64,000 bases of DNA. Origin: Apophysomyces variabilis. Lineage: Eukaryota > Mucoromycota > Mucoromycetes > Mucorales > Mucoraceae. This document shows, piece by piece, positions 12,577 through 24,854 of this stretch. The translations under genes and the position numbers were made by a program. The DNA is taken from NCBI GenBank assembly GCA_002749535.1, contig MZZL01000393.1:731342-795341 (forward strand). The letters run 5' to 3'. Numbering within the stretch: the stretch's first letter is position 1; each line of letters opens with the position of its first letter. The notes below the pieces were generated by a model. The model was not told where the DNA came from. It was given only the letters and a program-made list of their open reading frames with translations, and ran no database searches.

Positions 12577-12974
12577 ACAAGTCCGCTCATATCATTTTAA
12601 AAGTGATCACATAAAAATGACTTTTTGCGGGATTAGCAGCTCATAATCAAGCAATAAACTTTCAATAAGTAATCATTGACAACTAGGCCGCTAGGGTGAA
12701 GTCTCGCGAACTACAGGTTTTTCTAATCAAACAATGAAAATTCGCAAGAAGAGATTTTTAATCAAAAGCGTGTTCTCGTTCAGGGGCAAGTGCAACTATA
12801 TTACAAAGACATAGATAACCATCCTACTAATCATAAGATAATTCTAAACGTGCCAATGCTTAAAACAGTTGAGGACACGGGAAAATATCTCCAAAAATAA
12901 TGTAGCCGATTTTGTTGTGTAGTGCAAAACGCCAGATACCTTACACACAGTAAACATCACAACGTTTCTATTAC
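12577..12974. other. Spacer between the MFS gene and the Fanzor-like relic
   Basis: AT-rich sequence without a recognised gene; it includes the MFS terminator side. Confidence 0.35.
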
Positions 12975-14330
12975 GTGGAGCAGTTGTGGTCGTACGTGGC
13001 CGAGTAAAGATGGCTGGTCGGTCCCGTTGTTGAATCATGGCCATAAAGATGGCACGGATATTCCTTGACGCATTAACATCACATTGCCAAACAGTATACA
13101 GTGCCTCCCCGCTAATGTCAATCCTCGCCTATTTTCAATCATTTTGAGATTCCCGAAAAAGAGGTTTCTATGCTAATTCAAGCCATTGCATCTCCCCGTT
13201 ATTGTGACTCCCCGCCTATTTTCAATCGATAGGCTCTAACCAAGTCATTGACATTAGCGGGGAAGCACTGTAATAGTTACTACAAACTAATACTGAATGC
13301 AAGCATCGATATTCACCAAGATCTAGTTTTGTCAACAAGCCAAGCTTGTCAGCGTCACCTTTCGAAAAATCCTGCAGCATTTAAAGGTACAAAATTGTAA
13401 GCCTAGTACATTAGCACAGTAAAGCATGGATACTTACTTGTTCCTGCACCAAATCTCTTAACCGTAAGGAACACAAATTTGCCATCCATTGTGTCATGTC
13501 TTCAACAATACTGTTACTGAATTTCCTTGCATAATGATCCATGGTAGAAGAAACAATACCAGCATAGGATCGATCGGAATGAATTAAGGGTACGGTACAC
13601 GAGTCATGAATCGTATTGTACTGGCTAAGGGTATCGTACAGTTGCTGTGCGAGGTGACGATCGATTGTGTTGTTTGTAGTGATAGAACGACCAGTGATTA
13701 ACTTAAATACCGCATAAAAGAACGATTTGTTGGAGATTACGTTCGACAGTATACCGTGATGATTCAAACGAGTGTAGATATAGTATGTTATGAACAAGCG
13801 CGCCTTGATCACCACATCTCGGACAAAAGAAACGACTTCGTCTATACTATTCATTAATCGAGTTTTATCGCCAATGTTTAACGTTCAGCAGAGTCTCCAG
13901 ACCGAATTTACGCGTAACCTGTCTTGCAGGCTCTACATCTGCGGTAACTTGCCGTCTCTTCCCTATTTTTGGAAAAGCACACAGGTGATGACTCGCTCGA
14001 CTATGTGTAAATGCTGTGTCGTATCGCTGATTGCGAATGCAAGTGGGGCATGGTGTAATTGATGTTCTGGTCGACAATTCCTATCTCCGCCGTGCTTGCT
14101 CCCTCTTACGTGCTTTTTCCGCCGCGGTTGCTTCCGCTTCCTTTTGCTTCCAGCGACAACTCGCTGGGCGCAGATTCTGCTTGATTCAGACTGAGTGTCA
14201 CCAGCGCTTTCCTCTTCACCGTTACTGTTTTCATTGTCATTGTGCTGCCGTGCATGTTGTAGCTGTCTGTAGGCTGATGATTGTAGAAAGATAGGCACGT
14301 ATATCAGGCTATCGGCCAACTGCTTTTATG
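12975..14330 (-). pseudogene. Fanzor-like (eukaryotic TnpB relative) relic with internal deletion
   Basis: On the minus strand a zinc-knuckle-like stretch beginning TPCPTCIRNQRYDTAFTHSR (14050-13980) is followed, after a frame change, by an alpha-helical segment EVVSFVRDVVIKARLFITYY and VFKLITGRSITTNNTIDR (13850-13440). This aligns residue by residue with VVTRTQLFVNQYII and LVLGRSITTKN of the 58-kb Fanzor-like locus. After an intron and the MITE, the frame resumes as VWQCDVNASRNIRAIFMAMI (about 13085-13010), equivalent to LWQRDVNSAKSMYHIADSVW, the RuvC-III segment with its catalytic Asp. The whole middle (wedge, RuvC-I, RuvC-II, zinc ribbon) is absent, so this is a dead copy. The assignment rests on the second copy in the window and on general knowledge of Mucorales Fanzor1-type proteins. 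Confidence 0.7.
13099..13270. mobile_element. 172-bp Tc1/mariner-type MITE, TA target duplication
   Basis: Near-perfect terminal inverted repeats of 24 bp start CAGTGC[C/T]TCCCCGCTAA at 13099 and end at 13270 with the reverse complement. Both ends are bordered by TA (13097-98 and 13271-72), the target-site duplication of Tc1/mariner/IS630 elements. There is no coding capacity. It sits at the deletion junction of the Fanzor-like relic. Confidence 0.85.
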
Positions 14331-15500
14331 TTACTCACCTTCCTGCAACTGCTTCTGCTACTGCTTGTATTGTTTCTTTATAATGATGTCTGATACAGAC
14401 ATGCCATGATAATTGTCCTACCTATGTAACATGTCCGTAGGGGATCCCCAGAGATTGCAATACTTCAGCCAAATCGTTCTCAGGTATATCTATGTGCTAG
14501 TAGAGGAAAAAGAGATTGGTATGAAAAGCAAGACAAGAGAAAAAAAAAGGAGATGACAAAGACAAAGAAATTTCTTTCTTTGTTTGCCAATTTATACCAT
14601 GTGCGATTCTTTTTCTTGCTTTGACAACTTTCCTTTTTACCATGTTTATCAAAACCAATTATAATGATGCGCATAAACTTACTCATGATATATGGTCACC
14701 TCTCTTGGCAGTCTAAAGTTTACCCTTCTTCGTTTCTTGATTAATGCTTGTGCTATCCAAAGGATAACAAGTTTAGGACACGTCTAAATGATATCAAACT
14801 GATGACAGAGTTTGAGTATTAAAATAGTTTCTCGAATACTTGGATAAGCACGTCCCAATGATTGCTGACATGAGTCAGATCCAAATAGCCGAGTTAAGTA
14901 GGAGCCATGTGTAGAATGATTTATTGTGTGTTTGAGTATATCAGAAACCTGATAATCCTAACAGTTTAAGATTCGTCTTTACATATGAACATCTATGCGC
15001 GCAGAGTAAATGTACAAATAGATGAAGTGCAAAAGTTCGCCTACATAGGCTAATTTGCACAGAAAGCCATAAAGTCATATCTGTAACCTGCGCTGGTACA
15101 CTTTACGCAGGCGCTTACGTTCCAGGAGATCTTTGTTCAGCTTAGCCCTGGCCAGCTAGCTTTCACCGTTTAAGCAGCGATGAATCACCTGATTCCATGT
15201 TCCAAAGCATGCTTTGGCTTTTTCTGCGCGGGATATTGCCAAAGCCATTGTCTCCCTGGGACAATCATCACCAAACTGTACTGATCTTTTTCGCTCCATT
15301 ACAAAAATAAAGGGAGCATAAAGATGAGAAAGGAAAGATAAACAAAGAAAACAAAATTACTAAGCCAGATGAATTGGAATTTGTTCACAGTGGTGTTCTA
15401 TACTCTGAATAATTCTGCCGCTTTGATAACGTTAATTTAATTATAACTCTTTATCAACATTCTCACAATAATCTACTCTGATTAAGAGTAAAATAAAGGA
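14331..15500. other. Intergenic region without recognised gene
   Basis: Sequence upstream of the Fanzor-like relic. Only short shadow frames are present. No repeat, RNA gene or promoter element could be supported. Confidence 0.35.
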
Positions 15501-16500
15501 AATATCACTACATTATTTTTTTTTTTTGCATTATGCTGTTGCGATTCCTCTTCAAGGGAAAGGAGAAAATAATTAGATGAGTTATTAGTAAATGACTCAT
15601 GCGGCAAGTATATTTTACTCTCATCAACTCGATCCTCCAATAATCACCAAGTAGCGTGAAGTATAAATCATGGTTGGTAAATGAGAATGACATACTACCT
15701 TTTTACTTAACCCCATGGTGTCCTAACGCTAGTCTGGTAGTCGGCAAGGAGGAGAATTCTGGGGAAATTCTGGATTGTTCTTCGATGCCCACCCACCCAT
15801 CCTATAGAGAGTGCTTTACTTATTTGTATCGTCTGGCTGTGGAATAGCTAAGTTATAAACTATAATAGATTTTTTCTCTGATTTCTTGTCTTCCGCTTTG
15901 TTAAATATCTCTTCTATCCAAATCATCCAATCTTTCAGGTTGTCGAAAATATCCGGAAGCATATGTTGCCTATGCTTTCAGAGACGGATAGTTACTACAG
16001 ATGACCAGAAGAGAGTATGCAATAAGAGATGTCTCAAGTATGTTGTTCAAGATCTAATGCGTTATGAGGTTAAATGGCTGCATGATAGTAACAACATCCA
16101 ATTTGTCGTACTTGTTTCATCCAATGCTTCTGTTTAAAGTTGCCTTGTGCATACCTTTTTATTCAAAGGTTGTGTCATTTCTTGGAAGAGATAAAGTTAA
16201 AATAGTCTTCTCAAGTTTGTGCGCTTTGACTGACAACCTGGTTTTGTCATACGTAGAGTGATGAACGTATCATAGGTAATGTAATTAAAAGTACAGTTCC
16301 AGATAAAGCCAAAAGAAAAGATGAATGATGACGACATATCGTCTTATCAAAGGAGGGGCGCGTCATGGTATGCCACGTTAATGTTTGTGTAGTCGCGCAG
16401 ATAGAGCAATTGTTGCCGATGGATGTCATGAAGCAAGCTGCGTCAAAGAATCTAAGAGGGGCTGAAAGCATAGTATGTCCAATGGACGATACCACCTATC
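15501..16500 (-). repeat. Dispersed element A, copy 1 (degenerate)
   Basis: Aligns in the same orientation with 31478-32700. Shared blocks are GTAGCGTGAA.TAT...CAT.GTTAGTAAATG, then TGGCTGCAT.ATAGTAACA and the minus-strand reading frames T..RP.IDK..C..SSFLLALS. The small inverted-repeat end (around 15540-15672) is present but eroded. Old, non-coding or no longer coding. Confidence 0.6.
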
Positions 16501-17303
16501 GATGAAATGATTATATGTCTGAATTGACAAGTGTTATACGCGTGAAGTGGCGGGTATTTTGGTTTAGTCGATCAATAATCGAAAGCTTATTTTATTTTCA
16601 CTCGTTATTTATTCATATTACCGTAGGAAGTTAGCATCCACCAGCTTATGTATCTTCCTTAACTGAACTTCCTGCAGTTAGTGTAAATTACGAGAATACA
16701 GTGACATTGATGGATGTATTGGTTCTCCTCGTTCTATTCTATTTTTCATTTTTTTGAATGAACATTGTCGTACAGTAGCAAAAGCATACTTGTCATTCTT
16801 ATCTTGGATCTTTGCAAGATTTGGACTACGTGCAGTGCAAGCGTGGCTGGTTTTTGGAACCTTTGAGCACTCTGCTACGGCACTATGTCAGCGCCGAATT
16901 TATTTCCCATCAGCGTAAACACGTTTTATAAGTGGCGCAAATTAACATACAAAAAGCTGTAAACCAGTACTGCGTCGCTCTCTGCCGTGTTATGCAAAAT
17001 CAGCTATTCCCGTGGTCGCTTCCCTACCTGTGTCTCAAATCAAATCCACCTCTGGCTAAATTTGTTCTATTGTCGTCTGTCGTCGTAGTTAGCTTGCTTT
17101 TCTCTTGTCTGTACATTCACCCTGTAATTGAGCTGTCTCGAGCAAATATGTCTGTCACAGACGCCATGTTCAAATAGAGACGTAAAATAAAACCAACAAG
17201 TTCCGCTGTTGCTCCAGCGGAGGCTTAGTCACAGCTTGTCTCGTGGCTTGGTAGACCATTTCGCGGGGATCGTTAGAAAATTTTGTAACATCTCTTCCGT
17301 AAC
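16501..17303. other. Spacer and presumed CBF5 promoter
   Basis: Contains an 81-codon plus-strand frame (16932-17177) without family resemblance, not called. The CBF5 start codon follows at 17304; no TATA box is evident. Confidence 0.35.
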
Positions 17304-18942
17304 ATGGCTGACGAGAGTGTGATCAAACCTACAGCAGTGACACCTGCGCTTAGCACAGCCGACTGGCCACTTCTATTGAAGGTACTTTTAAAAAAGCTGA
17401 AATCTGTTTATGTTCAACATTGATTGATCCTGGTCTTTCTTGCTATTAGAACTACGATCAGCTCAACGTTCGCACTGGCCATTACACACCTATTCCAAGC
17501 GGATGCTCTCCTTTAAAACGCCCTCTGCAGGATTACATTAAATATGGATATATTAACTTAGACAAGGTGCGGATTAAAGAAAAGCACCCATGACATAAAT
17601 TGTTGACATTACTGTGAATAGCCCGCTAACCCATCGTCTCACGAAGTTGTCGCTTGGGTCCGTCGTATCTTGCGTGTGGAGAAGACAGGTCACAGCGGAA
17701 CACTTGATCCTAAGGTTACTGGATGTCTGATTGTTTGCGTTGATCGCGCTACTCGTCTTGTTAAGTCGCAACAAGGTGCTGGTAAAGAATACGTCTGCAT
17801 TTTGCGTTTGCACGATGCTATTGAGAGCGAAAAGAAACTTGCTCAGGTAAAGTAGGGTACGTTATTTGTTGATGGTAACTAAACTTATGAATGACAGGCT
17901 ATTGAAACTCTCACTGGTGCTTTGTTCCAACGCCCTCCTCTTATTTCCGCTGTCAAGCGTCAGCTCCGTGTACGTACTATTCACGAAAGCAAGTTGATCG
18001 AATTCGACAACGATCGCCATCTCGCAGTGTTTTGGGCTAGCTGTGAAGCTGGCACATATATGCGTACTTTGTGTGTTCATCTGGGCCTTCTGCTTGGTGT
18101 TGGTGGACACATGCAGGAGCTTCGTCGTGTTCGCTCCGGTGCCATGTCCGAAAATGTAAGGCAGAAATAGAAAGGATGGCTGGCATGATCTTGTATACTT
18201 ATCCATTGAATAGGACGATATTGTGACGATGCATGATGTCATGGACGCTCAGTGGTTGTACGATAACAACAAGGACGAGAGTTATCTACGTCGTGTAATT
18301 CGACCTTTGGAGACTCTTTTGACCGGATATAAGCGTGTTGTGGTGAAGGATAGCGCTGTTAACGCTCTCTGCTACGGTGCTAAACTGATGATACCCGGTC
18401 TGCTTCGTTATGAGAGCGGTATCGAAGTCAACGAAGAAGTGGTTTTAATGACTACTAAGGGTGAAGCAATTGCACTCGCATACGCTCAGATGACAACTGC
18501 AGTTATGGCGACATGTGATCATGGAGTAGTAGCTAAAATTAAGCGTGTGATTATGGAACGCGATACCTATCCTAGACGCTGGGGTCTTGGTCCGGTCGCT
18601 CTGGCTAAGAAGAAATTGAAGACAGAAGGAAAGCTTGATCAATATGGCCGCGTGACGGATGAGACACCAGAGGTTTGGAAGGCTACCTACGTAGATTACA
18701 ACAACAACCCCACTGGGCAAGAGGTTGCACCAGTATTTGGAAAGCCAACGGAGGCAGTTGTAGCAGCAGCAGGAATTGCCCCGAAGATTACTGCTATGGC
18801 TGTTGCAGCTAAGGATGCTCAACCTGAGGCATTGAAACGTAAAAGCGAGGAAACTTTAGAAGGAGAGCCAAAGAAGGTTAAGAAGGAGAAGAAAGAGAAG
18901 AAGGAAAAGAAAGAGAAGAAAGAGAAGAAGAAGAAGGATTAA
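17304..18942 (+). CDS. CBF5: H/ACA snoRNP pseudouridine synthase Cbf5/dyskerin
   Basis: Nucleolar catalytic subunit of H/ACA snoRNPs that converts rRNA uridines to pseudouridine; also part of telomerase RNPs in many eukaryotes (family knowledge). Exons read [40 protein letters not shown] (dyskerin N-domain) and [20 protein letters not shown]. The TruB catalytic block is [19 protein letters not shown], with catalytic Asp in LDP. It is followed by [58 protein letters not shown] and the PUA domain from [20 protein letters not shown]. The tail is a Lys/Glu run, as in yeast Cbf5. Five short introns; the last exon starts at [18 protein letters not shown]. Intact. Confidence 0.96.
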
Positions 18943-19385
18943 TTCTTACTTACATGTGTTATATGTTTCATAACTAAATTGTCATGCTGTACAAATTTCA
19001 TGCCGTACTACAAATGATCGCCGGAATGGTTCACTGCAGTGTACCAAGACAAGAGAACTGCTCGTGAATAGGCTATTAACGTCCAGCAAGACTGATTCAT
19101 AGGCTTGGTTTCTTTATTTTGATCAAATTGATTTCACAGCTATTGAATTAGTTCTGAGCAGATCGGACCGAAGCATCGCAGTGCCATGAATTGAAAGAAA
19201 ATAGAAGACAAATGAGCGGATGGTACGGATGCCGAATAAGCAAATCGCAGTTTAAACAGGAACTCGGGCCGAGCAAGCCGGACGAACCGTCTGAATTAGT
19301 GACGTCAAGTGAAGAACAAAAAGTTTTTTTTAGGTCATTTTCTTCTCTTTTTTTTTGCCTCTTACTGCTGTTTTGTGGACAAACA
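18943..19385. other. Spacer between CBF5 and the Trk gene; probable Trk 5' UTR/promoter
   Basis: The Trk reading frame stays open upstream to 19191, but the residues before 19386 do not resemble Trk N-termini and include a T-run-encoded Phe stretch. It is therefore treated as leader. Confidence 0.4.
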
Positions 19386-21875
19386 ATGTCGGTGGTGTGG
19401 GACAATCTGTCATGGTGGTGGCACAAACATGTCCGCTTTCTTGAATTACACTATTTATCAGTAGCCATTCTAATCTTTGTTGCTTCCGGACTCTTATACG
19501 CAGAGCCTGGCACTGACTGGAGTTACATTGATATCCTTTACATGTCAGCTACAGCAGTTACAAACACTGGCTTGAATTCGCTGCCAATGTCATCTGCATC
19601 CCTCTATCAAACTATCCTACTTATGATCTTCTCAATCATTGGCAATAATATAATTGTATCCTACATTATTTTATTAGTCCGAAGGCATTACTTTTCGCTA
19701 CGATTTGAAGACATCATCGCCTTTAACAAAGCACAGCGCCTTCGAGAAGAAAATAAATATCGACTAGAAAAAAGTTTAAGCAGTGCGGACGCTAAAGGAA
19801 AGCAACAGAGACAGTTCAGTATGGTCTCCTCGTTAATGAACCCGTTACATCGTCGCAGAATGTCTATGATGTCAGTACAATCATTACCAGACGTAAGCAA
19901 GTCAGATAAAGATGATCTTCGTCGACGTAGACTTTCGTTGGATGCGAATGACTCGCAAACCAGCGAGCAGGCTCGAAAACTAGTTAATCAATTTCAAATG
20001 GAGAAGCAAGGTCAGCTTTTGGAGAGACAGTCCTCTAATGACAGCGCCTATGATGCACGAGACTCGTTTATATCGGATATTCTTCCAGATGACTCGGAAT
20101 ATCGGTCAATTTCGTCTGCTACTTTCGGCGGCTTATCCTTACATACCCATGACCGTCCGCATAATCTTCACTATATTGATACGTCAACCATTGTCGATGA
20201 TCAGCCGACAGTCTCAAGTCCGCAAGCCATTGCTTTTGCAGAGAACATAGAGCGACAGCGTGAAATTGCCCGCCAGCGGCTGGAACAAAATAGACGCTAC
20301 GAAGGGTTGCTTCAAAGCAATACTGAAGAACAGAGACAAATAACTAGTGATCCTTTATTGAGTGATGTGGAGAAAGAGGACCAAGAGATCCTGAAAATCA
20401 TGCAAGAACCAATTGACAAGAGCCAGCTTACAAGGAAACAACGATGCCGTCTAGGAGGCGCCGAGTACCGAGCCATTGATATATTAACTCGACTTCTACC
20501 TATCTATTACTTCGGATTTATCATTATATTCGGATTTCTGTTACGCATATATATTGCGACATCAGATTATGCACAAGAGGTTTTGAAAAACGCAAACGCT
20601 CTAGGTCCGGTTGATCCTTGGTTTTTCTCGTTTTTCACAAGTGTCTCCGCGATGAACAACTTTGGCTTGGTTCTTACTGACGGAAGTTTATGGCCCTTTC
20701 GCAAATCACCTACACCTCTTATCCTGATAGGGATCCTAATACTGGCTGGCAATACAGCATATCCTATTTTGATCCGATTTATTGTCTGGGGCATGTACAA
20801 GTGTACACCAAGATCTAGAACTATACGACGAGAAGCATTACGATATCTTCTCGAACATCCGCGACGCTGTTACACTCTCTTGTTTCCGTACACTCAAACA
20901 CGCTGGCTTCTGTTTTCCCTGTTGATTATCAATGCAATTCAAATCGTCTCATTCCTACTTCTTAATTTTTGGCTACCTGTGGTCAAGGATCTTTCATGGG
21001 GTCAAAGAATTCTCGATGCTTGTTTTCAGTCTGTGACGACAAGAAATGGTAACATTTTCTGCTTTAGTGGACGTTTTCAACTGACTAAAAGCGTGGAAAT
21101 AGCTGCGTTTGTTGTTGTGGATATGATGGGCCTGAACCCAGGTTCTCAATTAGTATATATCGTTGCCATGTACATCAGCGTGTATCCTGTCATGATATCT
21201 ATGCGTAATAGTAATGTCTATCAGGTAATTCTAGACCTCTTTGGATATCTTTTGGTGACTATTCTTTAATAGGAACGAGCCCTTGGAATTTATCGAACTG
21301 AAGATGACGATTTTGATGACAGTCGATCGCTGGCTGGACCAGCGCTCAGATTAAAGCGATATCCTACAATCAGCAGCGTCATGACGACGTCACGGAGAAT
21401 ACTGAAACGACCTGACTTCTTCGTTATTACACAAATTCAACGACAACTAACGACGGAGATCTGTTGGCTGTTTTTGGGCATTTTTGTCATTTGCATTGTG
21501 GAAGCACAGGCTATAAAAGAGCCATCCGCTGTCACCATGTGGTCTGTATTCTATGAATGTATTTCAGCATTTGGAAATGTTGGGGCATCATTGGGATATC
21601 CAGATTCCTCAGTATCACAATCTGCTGAATACCATACACTGAGCAAATTGGTCATCATAGCTCTAATGTACCGTGGAAGACATAGAGGTATACAGAATAT
21701 GGTATATGTTGCGTTACTGACTGATGTTCTCAAAGGTCTACCTGCTGCTATTGACCGTGCTGTGCTCTTACCTTCTGAACAACTTGAGCAACAAGAGGTT
21801 CAAGAGAATATATTCCGCAGACGCAACACCGTTATGTCGTGCGACAAAACGGGCTCTCTATCTTCCACCATCTAG
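19386..21875 (+). CDS. Trk-type high-affinity potassium transporter
   Basis: Plasma-membrane K+ uptake protein of the fungal Trk1/Trk2 (TrkH/HKT) superfamily. It has four M1-P-M2 units: P1 SATAVTNTGLNSLPM, P2 SVSAMNNFGLVLTDGS, P3 QSVTTRNGNIFCFSG and P4 CISAFGNVGASLGYP. Between the first and second units lies the long hydrophilic cytosolic loop usual in fungi, rich in Arg/Ser/Glu and with helical REIARQRLEQNRR. A 53-bp intron (donor after ...NSNVYQ at about 21223, acceptor AATAG) joins to ERALGIYRTEDDDFDDSR; exon 2 ends SSTI. The start at 19386 (MSVVWDNLSWWWHKHVRF) is preferred over the ATG at 19191 because it begins the conserved region. The P3 loop reads RNGN where TxGF-like residues are more usual. 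Confidence 0.92.
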
Positions 21876-22016
21876 ATATTTCCTAGATTCCTTTAAGTAC
21901 TTTTTGAAGATATAGTTCCCCTTGTTGTACTAAGCAATAGTGGAGTAAATATAGTTCCTATGCTGAACCATAATACCACCATTGCGAATCAATGAAAGTA
22001 AAGGAACAAACTGTGA

Positions 22017-22346
22017 TGCGAATGAATAGGCGCAAGTGACATATATATATAGATTGCTTTTAACTTCTTTAGTTTGTGGAGATAATGAAACCAAGATATC
22101 GGCGCTTACACTTTTGAGTTTCAGCGGGTGCAGGGACGCTAAAGGGACACAATATAAGGGTTATATAACACCGCTTTGATCATTCTTTTACCTTGTACCC
22201 ACGGTAAATATAAGCCTGCTTTTATTTTTCGTTCCATATTTGCTGCGGTCAAAGGCGTCTGATTTGCGATTGAAAAAAGCAGTGATGCGACCAAGAGGAG
22301 AATTGCCTCAGATTCTCTTTCTTTCCCGTCTTTTATTCGTTTCTTT
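22017..22346 (-). repeat. Left arm of a long inverted repeat (330 bp)
   Basis: The reverse complement of this arm matches 25236-25567 with only a handful of differences (roughly 97% by eye). Both arms contain the same open frame (KRIKDGK[E/G]RESEAILLLV ... VLYNPYIVSL, stop). The arm lies 140 bp downstream of the Trk stop codon. Outside the match, similarity fades over about 20 bp (GAACAAA on both flanks). No clean target duplication was found. It could be the terminal repeats of a 3.55-kb element or a segmental inverted duplication. Confidence 0.8.
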
Positions 22347-23583
22347 ACTGCATTAACGATGTAAACGGCATCTAGTTTGCTTATTACTACTGTATCGATG
22401 TTATACTGCAATATGATTGGCTCGCTGTAATAATATAGCGTGCGCGAGGTTTATGCAGCGCTCTGAGCTACGACATATCAGTGCAGACGTTAAAAGAAGA
22501 GAAAAACACGGTTTGTAAAAGTAGCATAAAATGGATTTCATAAATAAAGTCCTTATATAAACATGGTGCGAAACGGCATATTATGTTTCTCATGTGCAAA
22601 TGCGGTTTGTGGAGCTAATGGCGGCAAACAAAGCGCTTGAAATGACCGAAATGGGTGTTGTTACTGTTTGGCAATTGACCAACACGGTGTCTGCTTTTAA
22701 GACAAAAGGCACAGAATATTAAAAAAAAGTAGCTTTTTTATTGTCTGTGAAAAAGGAGAAAGAAAGGCTATAAAAGTTGACGGGCAGTGCTACGTATTGT
22801 ATACGGTTGCCGCGTTACTGGTGCCTATGGTTTCAAGTTTCACTATGCATAAACCGACGCGTTTATGTATGCTTTCCAGGAACAAAAGTGATGTACTTCA
22901 TTGCTTCTCTGTTTCTGCTTTGTTTTTATACAAACCGATGCTAAGAACTACTTTTACAGAACATTCAGCATTTTAACTGTTCTTAGACGAAGATGCAATC
23001 CCGATTCCACAGTGCGTAGAACATACTCATTTTGGTTGCTTTGTCTTTCCCTTTTTTTATAGAAAAGAAGTACAACATGTACAAGCCAGAGATGCAACTT
23101 GAATCTATGCTGATCTATGTCCGATCCGTTTTTGACTAACCTGGACATCCGTCCGTCATGGCTGCGTAAACCCAAGTACCTCATTAACTCCCCATTTGTT
23201 GTAATTCCATACAAGTTCTCTTTAAAAGCTAAACCAGTTATATCTGTAGTATACTAGAATTTTTTTCAATTTTTTCATTGATATTTTCATATAACGTTAA
23301 TACTACTTCCTGCTATAGGCCCTATCGGCCCTGCTAATGCAGTAAATTGTTCAGTTGAAAATTGGATTTTATTAGAATGCCAATGAGCACTTGCGCCATT
23401 CGGCCTATCTGCTCTAGCTAGATTGAAAAAGAGGTGAAAAGAACTAAAGAGAAGAAAGAATTAAAAAATCCCTTGGGCTCTGCAGGGCAAAAAAATGATG
23501 AGAGAAAGGAATAGTGATACAAGTAAGAGGATTAGGGGAGCAACACTGGATAACATGGAGGGATGGGGAAAGAGTGGAGGATG
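22347..23583. other. Interior of the inverted-repeat element, left part
   Basis: AT-rich sequence with no recognised gene. From about 23420 it turns purine-rich leading into the LINE fragment 3' end, as expected for a LINE 3' UTR on the minus strand (inference). Confidence 0.35.
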
Positions 23584-24302
23584 TTAAGGGAGCGAGTCAA
23601 GGAAAGAGTTGGTGGGGAGGAATACCAGTGATGCACTAGGAGGCTCTGATATCCATTGTAGAAAAAGGTTAGTTGTTGAGGATTCAGGAGTTATGTCATC
23701 TGGTGCGCGGCAGAGGCGGTCTATGTCGAGCAGTATGGAGGAGAGGGTGGGCCATATGCGTCGCCAGTAAAGTATTTGTTGTTGCGATTGAGGTGGGCGG
23801 GTGGAAAGCTGGTTTAGGGTGTAGGAGAGGGGGTAAACGACGACACCGGGTACGTTCAGTTTACTATGATACTGCAGACAAGATATCACGTAGGCACGGG
23901 AGAGCTGGGCTTGTTCAGGGCAGTTTCCACATGGCCAAGGCTTGCCAGTAGGCATACAACCGAGTCGCCAGCGGATACATCGGCTGCGTTCATGTCGAGT
24001 CATCGGGATCCATAGGATAGGGTGAATTCCTAGACAAGGCCGACAGGCTTTTAATAATATCATTTTCGGGCCTGTATAATTGATCCAAAAGCGGTCATAA
24101 ATAAAGGAGCGTATTTGGTTGCGAACCAACTTAGCATCCACTGCCGAGGTGGAGGGAGGGAGTCGGCGCCAGAGAGAATTTTCTTCAGTTGAGACCAGCG
24201 AAAGAGGCGGGAATGGTTGATAGGAGGGAGGAGAAGGAGTAAATTGTTCAAACAACAAGAGAGATAGTCGAAAGTCCGTTCCATTCGGCAGTCATAGAAC
24301 AA
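23584..24302 (-). pseudogene. LINE-type reverse transcriptase, C-terminal fragment
   Basis: The minus-strand frame contains HERSRCIRWRLGCMPTGKPW, PCGNCPEQAQLSRAYVISCL (a Cys/His cluster), LSYTLNQLSTRP and YWRRIWPTLSSILLDIDRLC. This arrangement resembles the C-terminal region after the reverse-transcriptase domain of LINE ORF2 proteins that are abundant in Mucorales (recognition from general knowledge, moderate certainty). No YADD motif or endonuclease domain is present, so it is a 5'-truncated copy. A +1 frame change near 24258 (overlapping frame ending LSCCLNNLLLLLPP) suggests further decay. It lies inside the long inverted repeat. Confidence 0.5.
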
Positions 24303-24671
24303 AAAGTATAAAAGAATGTTTTCTGCTTCTTTTTCGCTTTTTCTATGTTTAAGTTAAGGTTAATTACAGGTTAGGTATTATTTGGTTTCTTTTTTCCTTT
24401 TTTTCTTTTTTTTTTTTTCGTTTTGGTCCTTTTGACCCCGTTAATAATAAAGATCCTGAGGACCGATTGTGGCTGTTAAGTTTTATTGTTGTCCTTGGTC
24501 CCAATTGATTCCGACCTAATAAAGATTGCGAGGATCAGGGCAGTAATAATTTTTAAGTGTTGTGGTTGGGTTTGGGAGCGGGTGGCTCGAGGTGGCGCGC
24601 AAGGGCAAGTGCGGTGTGCTAGTGTGGAGGTGGTGCGGGGGACGTGGAGGCTGTTCCATGGCAGTGCCATG

Positions 24672-24845
24672 CCGAACTGCACCAGGTCCACGGCCGCACT
24701 TCGCCCATTCGCCGTGCATGGGGAACTGCACCACATCGATACTCCGATTTACAAAAACATGGGGAACTGCATCATCTCCATGTTCTGATCTGATAGGGGA
24801 ACTGCACCCCCACGATTCTTAATTTGATGAAGGGAACCGCACCTC
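24672..24845 (+). repeat. Degenerate tandem repeat with GGGGAACTGCACC core
   Basis: Five occurrences of a (G)GGGAACTGCACC-like core at about 24672, 24720, 24761, 24796 and 24831 (spacing 35-48 bp), with diverged filler. No function recognised. Confidence 0.5.
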
Positions 24846-24854
24846 CCACACGAG

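Noticed and set aside
16932..17177. 81-codon plus-strand frame before CBF5
   Set aside because: Hydrophobic by composition only, no family or splice support.
24476..24822. Overlapping 72-100 codon frames in a GC-richer stretch
   Set aside because: Open on both strands because of local composition and degenerate tandem repeats; no family.
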